This document shows, piece after piece, positions 5,288 to 5,449 of a stretch of DNA of 5,449 bases (position 1 is its first letter; every line of letters starts with the position of its first letter). The notes beneath the pieces are model-generated. The model saw only the letters and a list, made by a program, of their open reading frames with translations, did not search any database and was not told where the DNA came from. Source of the DNA: an uncultured Clostridia bacterium (GTDB lineage Bacteria > Bacillota > Clostridia > Oscillospirales > CAG-272); NCBI GenBank assembly GCA_945485605.1, contig CALYSG010000114.1, positions 1-5,449 of the forward strand. Direction: 5' to 3'. The position numbers and the translations under genes are program-made.

Positions 5288-5449
5288 ATGAAACTGAACG
5301 CAAGGCTTCTCGCCGCGCTTTTGGCGGTACTCTTTATTCTTACAGCCTTCGCCGGATGCAATTTGTCGCAAAACGTCACACCCGGCGACTCATACACCGA
5401 AACGACGACCGGCGAAGCCGACAATACCCCGCCGAAGGATATCGCGATA
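5288..5449 (+). CDS. Lipoprotein, N-terminal part only (runs off window)
   Basis: Only 54 codons are visible. The ATG at 5288 follows GGAGGA (5274-5279) by 8 nt, and that site overlaps the end of the phosphatase gene, leaving a 5-bp gap between the two coding regions. The product starts MKLNAR, continues with a hydrophobic segment (LLAALLAVLFILTAFAG) and reaches a lipobox Cys24 in FAGC. A Thr/Asp/Pro-rich linker ending PPKDIAI then leads into an unseen mature domain. The layout closely mirrors the lipoprotein at 2325-4226, with the lipid-modified Cys at the same residue number, so the two could be paralogues, though signal peptides of this type are common. The function is unknown. Confidence 0.88.
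   Translation, partial: MKLNARLLAALLAVLFILTAFAGCNLSQNVTPGDSYTETTTGEADNTPPKDIAI

Overview
The window looks like a chromosomal segment from a Clostridia-type Firmicute, probably an uncultured gut or rumen relative of the Oscillospirales. This rests on sigma-A promoters with near-consensus -10 boxes, a strong GGAGGT-type ribosome binding site, lipoproteins with Thr/Pro/Asp-rich linkers behind the lipobox, and interspersed hairpin repeats. The lineage is an inference from style, because no rRNA or marker gene is present.

Layout. Positions 1-743 hold no credible gene. They carry an array of imperfect tandem repeats (three copies of one core, 223 and 242 bp apart) full of perfect hairpins, followed by a second cluster of unrelated hairpins. 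Two of these are credible terminators for transcription arriving from the right. Positions 744-2252 (minus) encode a complete IMP dehydrogenase of the type known from Tritrichomonas foetus. A 72-bp gap with a 12-bp-stem hairpin separates it from 2325-4226 (minus), a surface lipoprotein ending in a ComEC-like metallo-beta-lactamase domain. Positions 4227-4466 form a divergent promoter region with one clear sigma-A promoter in each direction. Positions 4467-5282 (plus) encode an inositol monophosphatase family enzyme whose start codon is problematic. It is followed, with its stop codon next to the next gene's ribosome binding site, by the first 54 codons of another lipoprotein that runs off the window.

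How the genes relate. The minus-strand pair (lipoprotein then guaB) could be read from the single promoter at 4301-4328, since I see no good promoter in the gap. The hairpin between them would then attenuate or process the message. The plus-strand phosphatase and lipoprotein look like a translationally coupled operon. The two lipoproteins flank the shared promoter region and have similar N-terminal architecture. No common pathway is evident: GuaB makes XMP for guanine nucleotide synthesis, the phosphatase acts on a small phosphate ester, and the lipoprotein hydrolase has an unknown extracellular substrate.

The most interesting signals are the hairpin-rich repeat array (paired bases change together between copies), the eukaryote-like IMPDH subtype, the domain make-up of the lipoprotein hydrolase, shared sequence between the divergent promoters, and the phosphatase leader, which matches the complement of the 16S rRNA 3' end over 13 of 14 bases but lacks a well-spaced standard start codon. 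I did not find a clearly new multi-gene system.
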